Positions 41,891 through 51,091 of a stretch of 64,000 nt of DNA are shown here, piece by piece. The notes below the pieces were generated by a model that did no database searches, was not told the DNA's origin, and saw only the letters and a program-made list of their open reading frames with translations. The position numbers were made by a program, and so were the translations under genes. Origin of the DNA: an uncultured Veillonella sp. (GTDB lineage Bacteria > Bacillota > Negativicutes > Veillonellales > Veillonellaceae); NCBI GenBank assembly GCA_900544365.1, contig UQVF01000001.1:92099-156098 (forward strand), in the 5' to 3' direction. Numbering within the stretch: the stretch's first letter is position 1; each line of letters starts with the position of its first letter.

Positions 41891-41940
41891 TTAACATATT
41901 CATATTCATATAAATATTAATGTGAATAAAATTATTCACA
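41891..41940 (+). promoter_or_regulatory. Promoter and palindromic operator candidate for copA
   Basis: TTAACA (41891-41896), about 18 bases, TATTAA, then TGTGAATAA-AA-TTATTCACA, a perfect 9-2-9 inverted repeat at 41921-41940 that overlaps the expected start of transcription. A repressor site is likely; it does not resemble the TACAnnTGTA box of CopY. Confidence 0.45.
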
Positions 41941-41974
41941 GTTTTTATTGGACTGTACATTATTAGGAGGAAAG

Positions 41975-44128
41975 ATGCGTAAAGAAGAGTTTTCCATTAT
42001 AGGTATGCATTGCGCAGCTTGTGTAGGGCGTGTAGAAAAAGTGGTAAGCAAATTAGACGGTGTAGCTGATGTGAAAGTCAACTTGCTTACGAATAAGGGA
42101 ACCGTAACGTACACAGACAATAGTACTATTGGCGCAACAGAAGTTATTGAATCTATTGGAAAAATCGGTTTTGGTGCTCATATTAGTACTGATGATAGCG
42201 CCCCTGTAGAAACACAATCACATATAAAAGAATACATTCGCTTAGGTGTGGCTGCACTGATGGCTATCCCTATGATGGTATCCATGATGGGGCACTACCT
42301 CTGGCATTGGCCGATGCTATCTCATGAGATTGAGTTGGTCTTAGCTACGATTGCTCAATTTGGAGCAGGTTGGATTTTTTATACCAGTGCTTTCGCAGCC
42401 GTTCGCAGTGGTACGCTGACTATGGATGTACTAGTAGCATTGGGTACATCCGTAGCCTATGGATTCAGTATCTATCAAATGGCAGTAGGGAATCATGATG
42501 TGTACTTTGAAACCTCTGCGTGGCTTATTACTTTTATTTTGTTAGGCAAACTGTTAGAAAATATTGCTAAGGGCCGTACGTCTGAAGCAATCCAAAAATT
42601 AGTAGCATTACAACCGAGCGTGGCTCATGTAGAACGTAACGGGGAATGGACGGATGTTCCTACAAAGGAGATTGTTTTAGGGGATAAAATCCAAGTACGA
42701 TCTGGTGAAAAGGTGCCTGTAGATGGGATTATTTTAGAAGGCCATTCCGCAGTGGATGAGTCTATGCTTACTGGTGAAAGCGTGCCTGTAGAAAAAAGTT
42801 GTTCAAGTCAAGTAATCGGGGCTACAGTGAATGTATCCGGCACATTTATTATGAAAGCTACTGCTATTGGAGAAGAAACAATGCTATCCCAAATTATTAA
42901 AGTGGTGGAGCAAGCGCAATCATCTAAAGCGAGCATTCAACGTATAGCCGATGTGGTGGCATCTTATTTTGTGCCCGTGGTCATGGGGATTGCCGTTCTT
43001 ACAATGGGAATTTGGTATTTCGGATTAGGCTCCACAGTAGGAGAGGCTTTATTACATGGGACAGCAGTACTAGTGATTGCCTGCCCGTGTGCCTTGGGAT
43101 TGGCGACACCCACATCCATCATGGTAGGTTCAGGACTTGGGGCTGAACATGGGGTACTCATTAAAAGTGCGGAGTTTCTGGAAAAAGCAGGTCATATCAA
43201 TGCTATTATCATGGATAAAACTGGGACTTTGACAGAAGGAAAATTATCTGTTACGAAAGTGATATATACAGCAGGGGATGAAATGTATAACTTGGCTTTC
43301 ACAGTAAATCTTGAAAAAGGGTCTACCCATCCAATTGCACAAGCCATTGTAAAATACGGCGTAAGCAAAGGGGTACCACGGATGATTGTGAAAGACTTCC
43401 AAGACATTCCAGGTAAAGGATTGGAAGGACGCATAGCTGGTAAACTTGTGAAAGTCGGTCATACTCGTTGGATGCAAGAACTAGGCGTTGATATAACTCC
43501 ATGGCAAGCGGAGATTCACAGTATGGAAGAAGCAGGGAACTCCATATCCATATTGATAGTAGATGGAGCAGTACATGGTATTTGGGCTGTAGCGGACACA
43601 TTACGTCCAGAAACGCCAGAAGTAGTGAAAGCTTTACAAGATCAAGGGATTGATGTGTGGATGGTAACAGGAGACAATGCGCGTACAGCAAACTATGTAG
43701 CAGCCCAAGCAGGAATCTCGCATGTGGTAGCGGAAGTGTTACCTCAAGATAAAGCAAATACCATCGCCATATTGCAAAACCAAGGGAAATCCGTTGGTAT
43801 GGTAGGTGATGGTATGAATGATGCGCCAGCTTTAGCACTAGCAGATATTGGATTTGGTATTGGACATGGTACTGATGTAGCCATTGAGGCAGCAGATATC
43901 GTGTTGGTACGAAATGACTTGCGTACCCTAGTACAAGCAGTAGCTATCAGTCGTAAAACGATGACAAATATTAAACAGAATTTATTTTGGGCGTTGATCT
44001 TTAATTGTATTGGGATTCCATTGGCAGCCATGGGCTATTTAAACCCTATTATTGCCGGAACCGCCATGGCATTTAGTTCTGTTACTGTGGTAAGTAATGC
44101 ATTGCGATTAAAAGGAACACGGCTGTAA
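41975..44128 (+). CDS. copA: Copper-exporting P1B-type ATPase
   Basis: A 717-residue pump. One N-terminal heavy-metal domain carries G-M-H-C-A-A-C (Cys13, Cys16). Next come eight membrane segments with the C-P-C motif near 370-372, the phosphorylation site D-K-T-G-T near 413, the S-T-H-P-I-A motif and G-D-G-M-N-D-A-P near 610. CPC plus a single HMA is typical of Cu(I) export. ATG 41975 has AGGAGGAAA directly ahead. It runs toward a small Cys/His-rich protein on the other strand. No copper chaperone CopZ of the usual kind is adjacent. Confidence 0.93.
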   Translation: MRKEEFSIIGMHCAACVGRVEKVVSKLDGVADVKVNLLTNKGTVTYTDNSTIGATEVIESIGKIGFGAHISTDDSAPVETQSHIKEYIRLGVAALMAIPMMVSMMGHYLWHWPMLSHEIELVLATIAQFGAGWIFYTSAFAAVRSGTLTMDVLVALGTSVAYGFSIYQMAVGNHDVYFETSAWLITFILLGKLLENIAKGRTSEAIQKLVALQPSVAHVERNGEWTDVPTKEIVLGDKIQVRSGEKVPVDGIILEGHSAVDESMLTGESVPVEKSCSSQVIGATVNVSGTFIMKATAIGEETMLSQIIKVVEQAQSSKASIQRIADVVASYFVPVVMGIAVLTMGIWYFGLGSTVGEALLHGTAVLVIACPCALGLATPTSIMVGSGLGAEHGVLIKSAEFLEKAGHINAIIMDKTGTLTEGKLSVTKVIYTAGDEMYNLAFTVNLEKGSTHPIAQAIVKYGVSKGVPRMIVKDFQDIPGKGLEGRIAGKLVKVGHTRWMQELGVDITPWQAEIHSMEEAGNSISILIVDGAVHGIWAVADTLRPETPEVVKALQDQGIDVWMVTGDNARTANYVAAQAGISHVVAEVLPQDKANTIAILQNQGKSVGMVGDGMNDAPALALADIGFGIGHGTDVAIEAADIVLVRNDLRTLVQAVAISRKTMTNIKQNLFWALIFNCIGIPLAAMGYLNPIIAGTAMAFSSVTVVSNALRLKGTRL

Positions 44129-44297
44129 GCTAGTAAAGTATATCTATGATAGATGGTAGCACCTGAGCAGTGCATGAGTATATATGATGTGCAAAAGATA
44201 GTATGAAGAAAGACTATAGCAACTGTGTAAGTGCGACAGTTTGCTATAGTCCTTTTTATATATAATCGTGTTTATGAAAGTAGTGATATAAAAATAG

Positions 44298-44334
44298 AAC
44301 CCCAACTCAAGGGAAGAAGAGTTGGGGTTTTGTT
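44298..44334. terminator. Terminator between copA and the small Cys/His protein
   Basis: AACCCCAACTC / GAGTTGGGGTT, then TTGTTT. Another hairpin with ATAGCAACTG/CAGTTTGCTAT lies at about 44215-44250. Confidence 0.75.
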
Positions 44335-44405
44335 TCGGACAAGGTCCTATCTATTTCACTCAAAGGTTGGGGTATATTCTAATAGTATGGGCGTACGTAT
44401 TTGAA

Positions 44406-44594
44406 TCAACCTTTTTTGTGCTTGCATTTACCAGCTGTGTTGCCGCTCATAATGCGGTTGAACATAGCGTGGATTTCCTCGGAAGATTGACCTTCTTCAC
44501 GAGCTGCTTTAATATGACGCATTGCCATATCGTAGCGGGCTAACTTCTCAGGATCATTTGCGTAAAATTCGCGACCTTTGTGTCCACATGCCAT
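44406..44594 (-). CDS. Small Cys/His-containing protein convergent with copA
   Basis: A 62-residue protein, M-A-C-G-H-K-G-R-E-F-Y near the start and G-K-C-K-H-K-K-G at the end, with a helical middle (Y-D-M-A-M-R-H-I-K-A-A-R-E-E). The ATG at 44594 has AAGGAGG ahead on the minus strand. C-x-H pairs at both ends could bind a metal, and the position tail-to-tail with a copper pump invites a role in copper handling, but this is inference. No known family recognised. Confidence 0.65.
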   Translation of the reverse strand: MACGHKGREFYANDPEKLARYDMAMRHIKAAREEGQSSEEIHAMFNRIMSGNTAGKCKHKKG

Positions 44595-44615
44595 GGGTGT
44601 AGCCTCCTTATACAA

Positions 44616-44985
44616 AATAGTTTATACTTATTAACTTACTCATTGAGGACTCCTGTACATCTGGTACCTATCCTCTAATAGAATAATAAAGTATATGCTT
44701 ATAGTAGAGTCAATATATAAAAATCATTATTTTAAATATTTGCTGAATTGTGTACCAACCATTGATATTGTCAGGTTTGGTGATACAATAGATATAGAAA
44801 TTTTCTTTGTAGATGAGAATTACTAAATAAATTTATTACTATATATGAGTGTTGATTTATATGTTGAAAAGTCTATAATCATGCTATACTAGGGGATATG
44901 ATTAAACTATATACCTATAGTCTAGTTTTTTGTTAAACGTAGTTAGATAACATGATATGAATATCAATAAAAGGGAAGGGCATAG
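44616..44985. other. Intergenic region between divergent genes
   Basis: AT-rich, no gene. Contains GTACATCTGGTAC near 44653 and a promoter-like TATACT at about 44884 that could serve the MerR gene. Confidence 0.4.
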
Positions 44986-45819
44986 ATGATACGAGATATT
45001 TATATGACTATTGGAGATATATCAAAGATTTATGGTATATCGAAACAAACCATTTTATACTATGAAAAGTTAGGACTTTTTCCACCAGCAAAAATTGAGG
45101 AGAATGGTTACCGCTATTACACTTTGGAAGAATGCTATCGATTAGAAATAATCTTAACCTTAAAAAAACTAAACCTTTCTTTAAAAGATATACAAGACTA
45201 TGTGGAACACCGTGGGCCACAAATGTTACGAACCTTATTGGAAGATGCAAGGCATGGATTTGATCGGGATATTAACGATTTATATACGAATAAGATGAAT
45301 TTAGAGAGAACCTTGTTTAATTTAGAGAGATATTTGAAAGTCCCTCAAAACAGGCTCTTTTTTGGTATGAAAGAAGAATCTTTTTATGCTTTGACCCCTT
45401 ATGATGCAGATGAAAAGGGAAAGAAAAAGTTATTTACCTTATTAGAACATCAGGCTAAACTCATAGAGGATGTATCATTTAAAGCGATTCAAGTGGGGAT
45501 GGCTATTGATGGTGAAGACTATGAAAAGGGGGATATTATCAAGTATAGTTATTATTGTACAGATATAGGGTTTGACTATGAAGGGGATATGGAAATTGTC
45601 ACACGTCCTAGAGGAATGTATTTAGAAATGTTTTATACGGGTTTATATGAAGAGCAGGCACAGTGGATGTATGATAAGGTAAGTAGCTATCTTTCATATG
45701 AAGGATTGCAAATCGCAGGGCCTGTATATATTGAACCTGTACGTAATTATTGGACTGAAATAGACCGAAGTACCTATTTGTCAAAGATTACTGTTCCTGT
45801 AGAAGCTATAGAAGAATAA
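44986..45819 (+). CDS. MerR-family transcriptional regulator with effector-binding domain
   Basis: A 277-residue regulator. The N-terminal MerR winged helix is T-I-G-D-I-S-K-I-Y-G-I-S-K-Q-T-I-L-Y-Y-E and G-Y-R-Y-Y-T-L-E-E, followed by a long dimer helix to about residue 120. A C-terminal domain of about 150 residues follows, rich in aromatic and acidic positions (Y-Y-C-T-D-I-G-F-D-Y-E-G-D), like the multidrug-binding GyrI/BmrR fold. No cysteine pair of metal-sensing MerR proteins is present. It probably senses a bulky organic ligand; no target gene is adjacent apart from the operon downstream. Confidence 0.78.
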   Translation: MIRDIYMTIGDISKIYGISKQTILYYEKLGLFPPAKIEENGYRYYTLEECYRLEIILTLKKLNLSLKDIQDYVEHRGPQMLRTLLEDARHGFDRDINDLYTNKMNLERTLFNLERYLKVPQNRLFFGMKEESFYALTPYDADEKGKKKLFTLLEHQAKLIEDVSFKAIQVGMAIDGEDYEKGDIIKYSYYCTDIGFDYEGDMEIVTRPRGMYLEMFYTGLYEEQAQWMYDKVSSYLSYEGLQIAGPVYIEPVRNYWTEIDRSTYLSKITVPVEAIEE

Positions 45820-45924
45820 AATATGCAGAATACATTCTATCTAGCTATGAAAAATGGAATATTACAACCTAATACATGAACCCCTATAAAGATGAGAGTA
45901 AATAATGGTTGCATTTACGTATTC

Positions 45925-45948
45925 CTGTAAAGCTAAAATACTTTACAG
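45925..45948 (+). promoter_or_regulatory. Palindrome upstream of the ylxM-ffh promoter
   Basis: CTGTAAAG-N8-CTTTACAG, perfect, three bases before the TTGACA of the next promoter. Further TGTAAA half-sites lie at about 45964 and 45985. Confidence 0.4.
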
Positions 45949-45951
45949 ATG

Positions 45952-45980
45952 TTGACAAGTTTTGTAAATGTTGGTAATAT
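45952..45980 (+). promoter_or_regulatory. Promoter of the ylxM-ffh-rpsP operon
   Basis: TTGACA, 17 bases, TAATAT. Confidence 0.6.
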
Positions 45981-46039
45981 AAGGTGTAAATATTTTTTGC
46001 TTGACAGATAATACTTTCAAAAAGCTTAGAGGAGGAACC

Positions 46040-46363
46040 ATGGAAGAACGAATGGCAATTAGTTTGTTGTTAGATTTTTATGGATCCTTGCTGACAGATC
46101 GGCAACGAGAGTGTTATGCTTTGCATCATGAAGATGATATGTCACTAGGTGAAATTGCAGAAGAGTTGAGTATCTCAAGACAAGCGGTGCACGACAATAT
46201 TGAACGAGCAAAAGCTAGTATGGAAGGATATGAAGAAAAGTTACACCTTATTGAACAGTATTTATTACGGCGAGAGATTGTAAAACAGATCAAAGATGAA
46301 CTAACATCTGTTGCTGTTACATCTGAATCGATTCAGTCATTATTAACACAATTGGAGGGCTAG
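46040..46363 (+). CDS. ylxM: YlxM/p13-like DNA-binding protein of the SRP operon
   Basis: A 107-residue protein with a sigma-70 region-4-like HTH: L-T-D-R-Q-R-E-C-Y-A-L-H-H near 17-29 and L-G-E-I-A-E-E-L-S-I-S-R-Q-A-V-H-D near 34-50. YlxM is found upstream of ffh in Firmicutes and is thought to modulate SRP. ATG 46040 with GAGGAGG ahead is used; ffh starts one base after the stop. Confidence 0.9.
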   Translation: MEERMAISLLLDFYGSLLTDRQRECYALHHEDDMSLGEIAEELSISRQAVHDNIERAKASMEGYEEKLHLIEQYLLRREIVKQIKDELTSVAVTSESIQSLLTQLEG

Positions 46364-46364
46364 T

Positions 46365-47714
46365 ATGGCTTTTGAAAATTTAACGCATAAATTACAAGAA
46401 GCCTTTGCATCCTTAAAGGGAAAAGGTAAAATTTCTGAAGAAGATGTTAATCTAGCGTTACGACAAGTTCGCTTTGCTTTGCTAGAAGCAGACGTAAACT
46501 TTGGAGTAGCGAAAGATTTCATTGCCCGTATCAAGGATAAAGCCTTGGGTGAGGAAGTGTTTGGTTCCTTGAACCCTGCGCAAACAGTTATTAAAATTGT
46601 GAATGACGAATTGACTGAGTTATTAGGTGGTACTGAAAGTCGTATTATGATTTCTCCAAAAGCACCGACTATCATTATGTTGGTAGGCTTGCAAGGGGCA
46701 GGTAAAACGACTACAGCTGGTAAGTTGTCTGTACACCTTCGTAAACAAGGTAAGCATCCGATGTTAGTAGCAGCCGATGTGTATCGTCCGGCAGCGATTA
46801 AGCAATTGCAAGTAGTGGGCGCTCAAATCGATGTTCCTGTATTCGCCAATGAAACGCCAGGTGCTAATCCGGTAGAAATTGCTAAAGCTGGTATTGAAGA
46901 GGCAAAACGCTTGTTCAAAGATATTGTCATCATCGATACAGCAGGTCGACTTGCTATTGACGAAACTTTGATGGATGAACTAGCCAATATCAAGAGTGAA
47001 GTAAAACCTCATGAAATCTTGCTAGTGGTAGATGCTATGATTGGTCAAGATGCAGTAGGCACAGCAGAAGCATTTAATAATTACTTAGGCCTAGATGGTG
47101 TTATTCTTACGAAAATGGATGGTGATGCCCGTGGTGGTGCAGCGCTTTCTATTAAAGCGGTAACAGGAACACCAATTAAATTTACAGGTACTAGCGAAAA
47201 GATGGACGGATTAGAAGTATTCCATCCGGATCGCATGGCATCTCGTATTCTTGATTTAGGCGATTTCAAAACATTGATTGAAAATGTGCAAAGTTCCATC
47301 GATGAAGAAGAAGCAAAAAGAATGGCTGAGAAAATGGCCAAAAATAGCTTTACTTTAGATGATTTCTTAGCACAAATGAACCAAATCCGTAAATTAGGTC
47401 CTTTGCAAAATATTTTGGGGATGTTACCTGGGATGGGAAAACTAAAAGACCAACTAGCGGGATTTGACCTAGATAATAAAGAAGTACGTCAAATTGAAGC
47501 CATTATCAAATCTATGACGATGGCAGAACGTACGGATCCTAATATATTGAATGGATCTCGTCGCAAACGTATTGCGGCAGGTTCTGGTACTACAGTACAG
47601 CGGGTGAATCAGTTGATAAAACAATTTGAAGAGGCTCGCAAGTTTATGAAGCAAATGCAGTCTATGAGCAAAGGTAAGAAGGGCATGTTCCCTAAATTAC
47701 CGTTCATGGGATAA
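46365..47714 (+). CDS. ffh: Signal recognition particle protein
   Basis: A 449-residue SRP54: an N domain, the G domain with G-L-Q-G-A-G-K-T-T-T near 106-115, D-T-A-G-R-L near 190 and T-K-M-D-G-D-A-R-G-G near 247. The M domain is methionine-rich (M-A-E-K-M-A, M-L-P-G-M-G-K, M-K-Q-M-Q-S-M). It binds signal peptides on ribosomes and the SRP RNA, delivering to FtsY. GGAGG precedes the ATG inside the end of ylxM. The SRP RNA gene was not found in this window. Confidence 0.97.
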   Translation: MAFENLTHKLQEAFASLKGKGKISEEDVNLALRQVRFALLEADVNFGVAKDFIARIKDKALGEEVFGSLNPAQTVIKIVNDELTELLGGTESRIMISPKAPTIIMLVGLQGAGKTTTAGKLSVHLRKQGKHPMLVAADVYRPAAIKQLQVVGAQIDVPVFANETPGANPVEIAKAGIEEAKRLFKDIVIIDTAGRLAIDETLMDELANIKSEVKPHEILLVVDAMIGQDAVGTAEAFNNYLGLDGVILTKMDGDARGGAALSIKAVTGTPIKFTGTSEKMDGLEVFHPDRMASRILDLGDFKTLIENVQSSIDEEEAKRMAEKMAKNSFTLDDFLAQMNQIRKLGPLQNILGMLPGMGKLKDQLAGFDLDNKEVRQIEAIIKSMTMAERTDPNILNGSRRKRIAAGSGTTVQRVNQLIKQFEEARKFMKQMQSMSKGKKGMFPKLPFMG

Positions 47715-47741
47715 TATTCTATTTAAGGAGGTGAAAGAAGA

Positions 47742-48005
47742 ATGTTAAAAATCCGTTTAACTCGTTTAGGTGCTAAAAAAGCTCCTTTCTATCGTATCGT
47801 TGTTGCTGACTCCCGCGCTCCACGCGAAGGCCGTCCAGTTGATACAGTAGGTCAATACGATGCTACTAAAAACCCAGCAATCGTTAATATTGACGAAGAG
47901 AAAGCATTAGAGTGGTTGGGTAAAGGTGCACAACCTACTGATACTGTTCGCTCCTTGTTCAAAAAACATGGTGTTATGCAAAAATTTGCTGACGCTAAAA
48001 AATAA
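47742..48005 (+). CDS. rpsP: 30S ribosomal protein S16
   Basis: An 87-residue S16: M-L-K-I-R-L-T-R-L-G-A-K-K-A-P-F-Y-R-I-V-V-A-D with P-R-E-G-R-P near 27-32. AAGGAGGTGAAAG is the ribosome site. Follows ffh by 27 bases, as in Firmicutes. Confidence 0.97.
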   Translation: MLKIRLTRLGAKKAPFYRIVVADSRAPREGRPVDTVGQYDATKNPAIVNIDEEKALEWLGKGAQPTDTVRSLFKKHGVMQKFADAKK

Positions 48006-48026
48006 TTAATAGAGAGGCGTACTGTG

Positions 48027-48254
48027 ATGCAAGAATTAATTACATTAATTGTTCAATCATTAGTTAAGCAACCTGAAGCCGTTTCTGTTACTATGGAAGT
48101 TCGCGATCAAGTGGAAGTCTATGAAATTCGTGTCGCACCTGATGACATGGGTAAAGTAATTGGAAAACAAGGTAAGATTGCGAAAGCGATTCGCGCTGTG
48201 GCTAAAGCAGCGGCTATTAAAGAGAACAAGAAGATATCCGTTGATATTGTCTAA
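48027..48254 (+). CDS. khpA: KH-domain RNA-binding protein KhpA
   Basis: A 75-residue single KH domain with the RNA-gripping G-K-V-I-G-K-Q-G-K-I-A-K-A-I near 42-55. KhpA pairs with KhpB/Jag to bind RNAs that affect cell division and elongation in Firmicutes. ATG 48027 chosen over GTG 48024; GAGAGG is ahead. Confidence 0.92.
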   Translation: MQELITLIVQSLVKQPEAVSVTMEVRDQVEVYEIRVAPDDMGKVIGKQGKIAKAIRAVAKAAAIKENKKISVDIV

Positions 48255-48266
48255 AAGGGTGGTAAC

Positions 48267-48674
48267 ATGGAAGAAATGACATTACGCGTACCCGTGGCAA
48301 TTAAGTCTAAGGTTACGGACACTTTAAAAAACAAAATCATTGCTGATTTACAACAACAAATGGATATGGTGGATCAAGATTTACAACAAATCGAATTCCA
48401 AGCAAAACGTTTGTTAAGTGAACAAGCAAAAATTGATGCACAAGGTTTAATCCAATTGCGTCAACAAATCGAGGAAGACAAGCAACAACGCGTAGCTTTC
48501 AAAGCTCAAGTAGCAGAGCGTTTGAAAGAAGCGGAGAAGCTTGAAATTGGTTCAGAAATTGCTCAAGGTCAAATGGAGCAAACGATTACTGTGAAAATCG
48601 GTGATAATTTAGATGCTCTTATGGGGTCTGAAATTTTGCTAGAAGATGGCAAAGTGGTAGCATTCCGTAAATAA
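48267..48674 (+). CDS. ylqD: YlqD-family protein
   Basis: A 135-residue, coiled-coil-forming protein. Helix-rich residues 15-100 have Q/E/K heptads (D-L-Q-Q-Q-M-D-M-V-D-Q-D-L-Q-Q-I), and a C-terminal beta part contains V-K-I-G-D-N-L. The family sits between khpA and rimM in Firmicutes; function is not known. Its stop overlaps the rimM start by one base (TAATG). Confidence 0.82.
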   Translation: MEEMTLRVPVAIKSKVTDTLKNKIIADLQQQMDMVDQDLQQIEFQAKRLLSEQAKIDAQGLIQLRQQIEEDKQQRVAFKAQVAERLKEAEKLEIGSEIAQGQMEQTITVKIGDNLDALMGSEILLEDGKVVAFRK

Positions 48675-49171
48675 TGGATATGCAAGAACTGATTACTATC
48701 GGTGTGATCGTCGCTCCGCACGGTGTGCGGGGCGATGTTCGTATATTGCCGAGAACAGACTTTCCAGAACGGTTTATGAAAATGGATGTGTGCTACATCA
48801 ATGGTCAACCATACCATATTACATCTGCTAAATTTCATAAACAGTTTATTTTGGCTACTTTCAAAGAATTGCCCGACCGCACTGCTGTAGAGCGTTTGGG
48901 GAAACAAGAGATTAAAGTGCCAAGACAAGATTTGGTGGAATTGCCAGAAGATAGATATTATATCTTTGAAATCGAAGGCCTTGCCGTAGAAGATACAGAA
49001 GGCAACGATTTAGGTATGGTAAAAGAAGTACTACAACCTGGTGCAAACGATGTGTACGTAGTCGCCAAAGAGGGTGAGCCTGATTTATTATTGCCTGCCT
49101 TGAAAACGGTGGTATTAACCATTGATATTGAAGGTGGTAAGATGATCGTAGATCCTCCAGAATGGTTGTAA
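48674..49171 (+). CDS. rimM: 16S rRNA processing protein RimM
   Basis: A 165-residue protein with an N-terminal G-V-I-V-A-P-H-G-V-R-G-D-V-R near 9-22 and a PRC-barrel end (Y-Y-I-F-E-I-E-G-L and A-N-D-V-Y-V-V). Helps 30S head maturation around S19. A strong terminator follows, so trmD and rplS, usual next genes, are not part of this operon. Confidence 0.95.
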   Translation: MDMQELITIGVIVAPHGVRGDVRILPRTDFPERFMKMDVCYINGQPYHITSAKFHKQFILATFKELPDRTAVERLGKQEIKVPRQDLVELPEDRYYIFEIEGLAVEDTEGNDLGMVKEVLQPGANDVYVVAKEGEPDLLLPALKTVVLTIDIEGGKMIVDPPEWL

Positions 49172-49174
49172 TAG

Positions 49175-49225
49175 AAAAGTCCCTTGTACTGAGTGGAGTG
49201 ATGCATTCAGTACAGGGGACTTTTT
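49175..49225. terminator. Terminator of the ylxM-rimM operon
   Basis: AAAAGTCCC-TGTACTGA with TCAGTACA-GGGACTTTTT, long stem, five Ts. Confidence 0.85.
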
Positions 49226-49368
49226 GTGTTCTGTAATATAATTTGATTCTATACTATATCTTGGGGGACAGTAAAGGCATCCTTCAAAGGCCATATTTTT
49301 TCTTTATAAAAATAAGCAGAATAATTTACTATACCAGTAAGGATATATATAACAAGACTATGGTTAGA

Positions 49369-50835
49369 TTATATTGAATTTTGCACATATATAGGGCTGG
49401 TGGTGTAATCATAATGGCTGTCACGATAGCGTGGATTATCTACGGTGAGTCTCCATAGTCGACTTGCCAGTTGATCTTGATCGCATAGTACTTTGGTAAT
49501 GCCAGTTGCCTGTTGACAGAAAGGTGCCCATTTTTGGACGATAGGGATAGAGGGGCGCTTTTCTTTTAAGTATTGACGTCCTCGGTCATTGAAAGCTAGT
49601 AGGCGAACATAGGTAGGCCCTTGCTGGTGACACTCTTGGAACATCTCTTTAGTGCGGTGGAAAAGGCTGTAGCTAGCAATACGATCGAGACGAGCATAGG
49701 TGTAACGTTTTGATTTTAAACTTTCACGGCCTTGTTCCCAAGAGGAGAGGGCGCTCGCAGTGAGCCATGCATCTTCTAACCCGTCGCTCATGTCATGTAA
49801 GGTTTGCAAATCTTCCTTTGTAGCTACACGGCTAGTGATGTGAATCATATCATAATAGCGGTTTAGAGCGGCATAATAGTTAGCCTGCACGATGTCCATA
49901 GCAAGAGGAGATACGATAGGAGGGAGGTATTGATACCACTTGGAATCGCTTTCTTCTACAGCAGTATAGGCATCGACTCCTGACTCACTTAAAGAGATAG
50001 AGGGATTAATTGCTAATGAGGCGTAAGGTGGGTAAGAGGTATCAGATACTTGCTGCTTGTCCTGAGAACGGGATAGGCTAGAAGATATTTGTTTAGAGGC
50101 ATAAATAGCGTTTCGTAAGGCTGTGCCAGAAGGTAAGAAATCTCCTAAGGCTGGATTGTGATGGGAACTAGTGCGCTCCACGGGAATGATATCTAACTTG
50201 ATATGATAGCGGTATAAGGCGCGTATGTATTCAATACCTAAGATAGTATTAGGGTCAGAGTCTACAATACTCATGTCCTTCAAGTGGTCTAATTTGTTGC
50301 CTTTTGATGACTGTTGTTCTATTAGTGGAAGCTTGGCATCGGATATATTTTTCCCTAGAAAATCTTCAGTATTGAAAGCGGAACTTACAGAATGACACTG
50401 CTGGATTGCTTTGCGTAAGGAGGTACCATAGGAGTACCCTTGCTTTAGAAGCGTGCGCAATGATTCTTGTGTACAAGGATGATCTAGAGTTTTGGCGGCG
50501 GATACAAGTTCTTCTACTTGTGTATGATTAGCGCCAAAGGAAATGGCATTACATCCCAAGGCATGTAACAATCGTACCCCACTGGAGGCAAAATATTCTG
50601 CAGAACTGACTGCGAACATAGAAGGTAACTCAAACACAATGTCAGCACCACCCATGACAGCCCATTGGGCACGGTGAAATTTAGAAAATATGGCAGGTGT
50701 TCCCCGTTGCACAAAGTCGCCGCTCATCACAACGAGTAAGGTTGCATCGGGATGTGTACGGCGAAGCTCATGTAATTGATGGGCGTGCCCTTTATGAAAG
50801 GGATTATACTCTGCAATAATTCCTATGGTGTTCAT
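49369..50835 (-). CDS. tmcAL: tRNA(Met) cytidine acetate ligase
   Basis: A 488-residue nucleotidyltransferase-fold protein (formerly YlbM). I-A-E-Y-N-P-F-H-K-G-H-A-H-Q near 7-20 is the HxGH-type nucleotide site, M-S-G-D-F-V-Q-R-G near 37-45 is a family hallmark, and the C-terminal half is the helical tRNA-binding part. It activates acetate with ATP and acetylates the wobble cytidine of elongator tRNA-Met. It runs opposite to its neighbours and is next to acetate kinase, a neighbourhood known in Firmicutes. ATG 50835 has CAGGAGG ahead. Confidence 0.9.
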   Translation of the reverse strand: MNTIGIIAEYNPFHKGHAHQLHELRRTHPDATLLVVMSGDFVQRGTPAIFSKFHRAQWAVMGGADIVFELPSMFAVSSAEYFASSGVRLLHALGCNAISFGANHTQVEELVSAAKTLDHPCTQESLRTLLKQGYSYGTSLRKAIQQCHSVSSAFNTEDFLGKNISDAKLPLIEQQSSKGNKLDHLKDMSIVDSDPNTILGIEYIRALYRYHIKLDIIPVERTSSHHNPALGDFLPSGTALRNAIYASKQISSSLSRSQDKQQVSDTSYPPYASLAINPSISLSESGVDAYTAVEESDSKWYQYLPPIVSPLAMDIVQANYYAALNRYYDMIHITSRVATKEDLQTLHDMSDGLEDAWLTASALSSWEQGRESLKSKRYTYARLDRIASYSLFHRTKEMFQECHQQGPTYVRLLAFNDRGRQYLKEKRPSIPIVQKWAPFCQQATGITKVLCDQDQLASRLWRLTVDNPRYRDSHYDYTTSPIYVQNSI

Positions 50836-51091
50836 AATCTAGTACCTCCTGTTATGTATATTAGTATATCATGAGATAACACATTCATAAATGATATAGA
50901 ATGTCCAAATATGTGGAAATGGAAGATAAATGACATTCTTTTGCTGGGAGGGTAAGAAGAATTTGAATTATACGAAATAGTTATATACAATAGAATTGCT
51001 AGGCATGAGAGAAAGGTAAAAAAGGGTAGAAAAAGATATAAAATTAATGTTATAATTGAGTGTAGAAATTATGTCTATTAGAGGTAAACAT

